Shown: positions 63,352 through 64,000 of the stretch, piece by piece
How positions within the stretch are numbered: the first letter of the stretch is position 1
Layout of the letters: each line of letters starts with the position of its first letter
NCBI GenBank assembly: GCA_040905025.1
Contig: JBBDSJ010000101.1
Span: forward strand, 34,414 to 98,413
Origin: JBBDSJ01 sp040905025
GTDB taxonomy: Bacteria; Pseudomonadota; Gammaproteobacteria; Methylohalomonadales; Methylohalomonadaceae
Direction of reading: 5' to 3'
DNA length: 64,000 nt
Notes under the pieces: generated by a model
What the model saw: the letters and a program-made list of their open reading frames with translations, nothing else
Databases searched by the model: none
What the model was told of the DNA's origin: nothing
Program-made: the position numbers and the translations under genes

Positions 63352-63753
63352 GATTTCTCCATTCGGTACTAATGTACCTCAGTCGAAATGACATTTTAAG
63401 GGATTACCGCAGTCGGCCTGCGGCCTCCTTCGCAATGACATACTTAAAGGGTCATTCCGACCGAGGCAGAAAAATGCTCCAGGCATTTTCTGCACTTCCA
63501 CCATCCATGGCGGTCGCGCAGCGAGTGGAGGAGTCTGGATTGTGATAAAAAGATTCCTCCATTCGATACTAATGTACCTTAGTCGAAATGATATTTTTTC
63601 GGGATTGCCGCAGTCGATCTGCGGCCTCCTTCGCAATGACATACTTAAAGGGTCATTCCGACCGAGGCAGAAAAATGCTCCAGGCATTTTCTGCACTTCC
63701 ACCATCCATGGCGGTCGCGCAGCGAGTGGAGGAGTCTGGATTGTGATAAAAAG
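63352..63753. repeat. Tandem duplication of a ~201-bp repeat unit
   Basis: Two copies (about 63352-63552 and 63553-63753) are nearly identical; the stretch 63418-63554 matches 63619-63755 with no difference that I see, and the earlier part differs at a few positions plus one base of length. Each copy contains a CAATGACATAC motif, a GTCATTCCGACCGAGG motif and GAGTGGAGGAGTC-type text, as in the 42.4-kb cluster. Open frames here are repeat artefacts. Confidence 0.9.
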
Positions 63754-63830
63754 ATTTCTCCACTACGCGCTAACGCGCTTCGGTCGAAATGACAAAGTCG
63801 GATTTCTCCGCTGCGTGCTAACGCAATAAA
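63754..63830. repeat. Further related repeat copy
   Basis: After the tandem copies comes CGCGCTAACGCG followed by a GTCGAAATGAC motif and TTTCTCCGCTGCG, the inverted-orientation version of the same repeat family. It runs up to the next gene. Confidence 0.7.
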
Positions 63831-64000
63831 TTAACGCCAAAGATAGCGCATGTAGAGGGTAAATAAACCATACAGCGCAAAGATGACGACAAATACGGCA
63901 AGCAGCCAGGCGCCGGATTCGCGGCCGAGAATGATAATGGCCGAACCAAGTGAAATCAGAAATGCCAGCGGCAACAGAATGCCGGCAAGAATAAAGCCTT
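63831..64000 (-). CDS. Membrane protein, C-terminal part
   Basis: Only the last 56 residues are in the window, and the gene continues past the right edge. They contain two transmembrane helices (FILAGILLPLAFLISLGSAII and LLAVFVVIFALYGLFTLY), ending MRYLWR before TAA. I do not recognise the family. Confidence 0.65.
   Translation of the reverse strand, partial: GFILAGILLPLAFLISLGSAIIILGRESGAWLLAVFVVIFALYGLFTLYMRYLWR

Noticed and set aside
63330..63829. Frames in the 63.4-kb repeats on both strands
   Set aside because: They are repeat translations that duplicate with the 201-bp unit.

Overview
The window is a chromosomal segment of a mid-G+C gammaproteobacterium. The best evidence is the order thrS-infC-rpmI-rplT-pheS-pheT-ihfA-merR on the minus strand, together with GlmS next to a GlrR-like regulator, CstA/YbdD, BaeSR-Spy, Uup and YheS. 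No gene allows a genus call; an environmental, free-living organism is an inference from the transporters, the betaine-lipid genes and the two-component systems.

Layout. 0-3 kb: end of a GlrR-like sigma-54 activator, glmS and a Sel1 lipoprotein. 2.9-11.2 kb: tRNA-Pro, the translation/IHF operon (infC probably starts at AUC; a MITE-like element sits 1 bp past rplT), and tRNA-Val with a truncated duplicate of its 5' end. 11.5-24.2 kb: a secreted Sel1-repeat protein, a two-gene betaine-lipid operon (btaA-btaB), a REC/degenerate GGDEF/degenerate EAL protein, DASS and SSS transporters, cstA-ybdD-DUF1232 and a cyclic-nucleotide-binding protein. 24.2-26.9 kb: mtnB-mtnD-mtnC of methionine salvage coupled to a deoxyinosine glycosylase, then a cold-shock gene. 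27-46.8 kb: mtgA, small metabolic and membrane genes, a macrodomain protein, the BaeS/BaeR/Spy envelope-stress set, two ABC-F ATPases (uup, yheS), a LysR regulator, a TraB-family protein, an AarF/UbiB kinase, and two paralogous secreted NTF2-like proteins.

46.8-63.1 kb is a defence island. It begins with a membrane-NERD gene split by one in-frame stop. An AbiEi/AbiEii pair follows, whose toxin gene carries an added WYL domain and a zinc-knuckle-like tail. Next are two decayed genes (one a NERD-helicase missing its C-terminal half). Last comes a minus-strand set: a RapA-like SNF2 ATPase, a Fic protein, a large beta-class DNA methyltransferase and a DEAD-type helicase with a C-terminal nuclease-like domain. 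Fic, methyltransferase and helicase are tightly packed; the SNF2 gene lies upstream across about 300 bp of AT-rich DNA with two perfect palindromes. The methyltransferase has an AT-rich core unlike its flanks, which suggests replacement of its specificity region. I cannot match this four-gene set with certainty to a named system; it is the best candidate here for an undescribed one.

Two intergenic stretches (42.4-42.8 kb and 63.35-63.83 kb) carry related dispersed repeats built around a motif like TGTCATTTCGACCG; the second includes an almost exact tandem duplication of about 201 bp.
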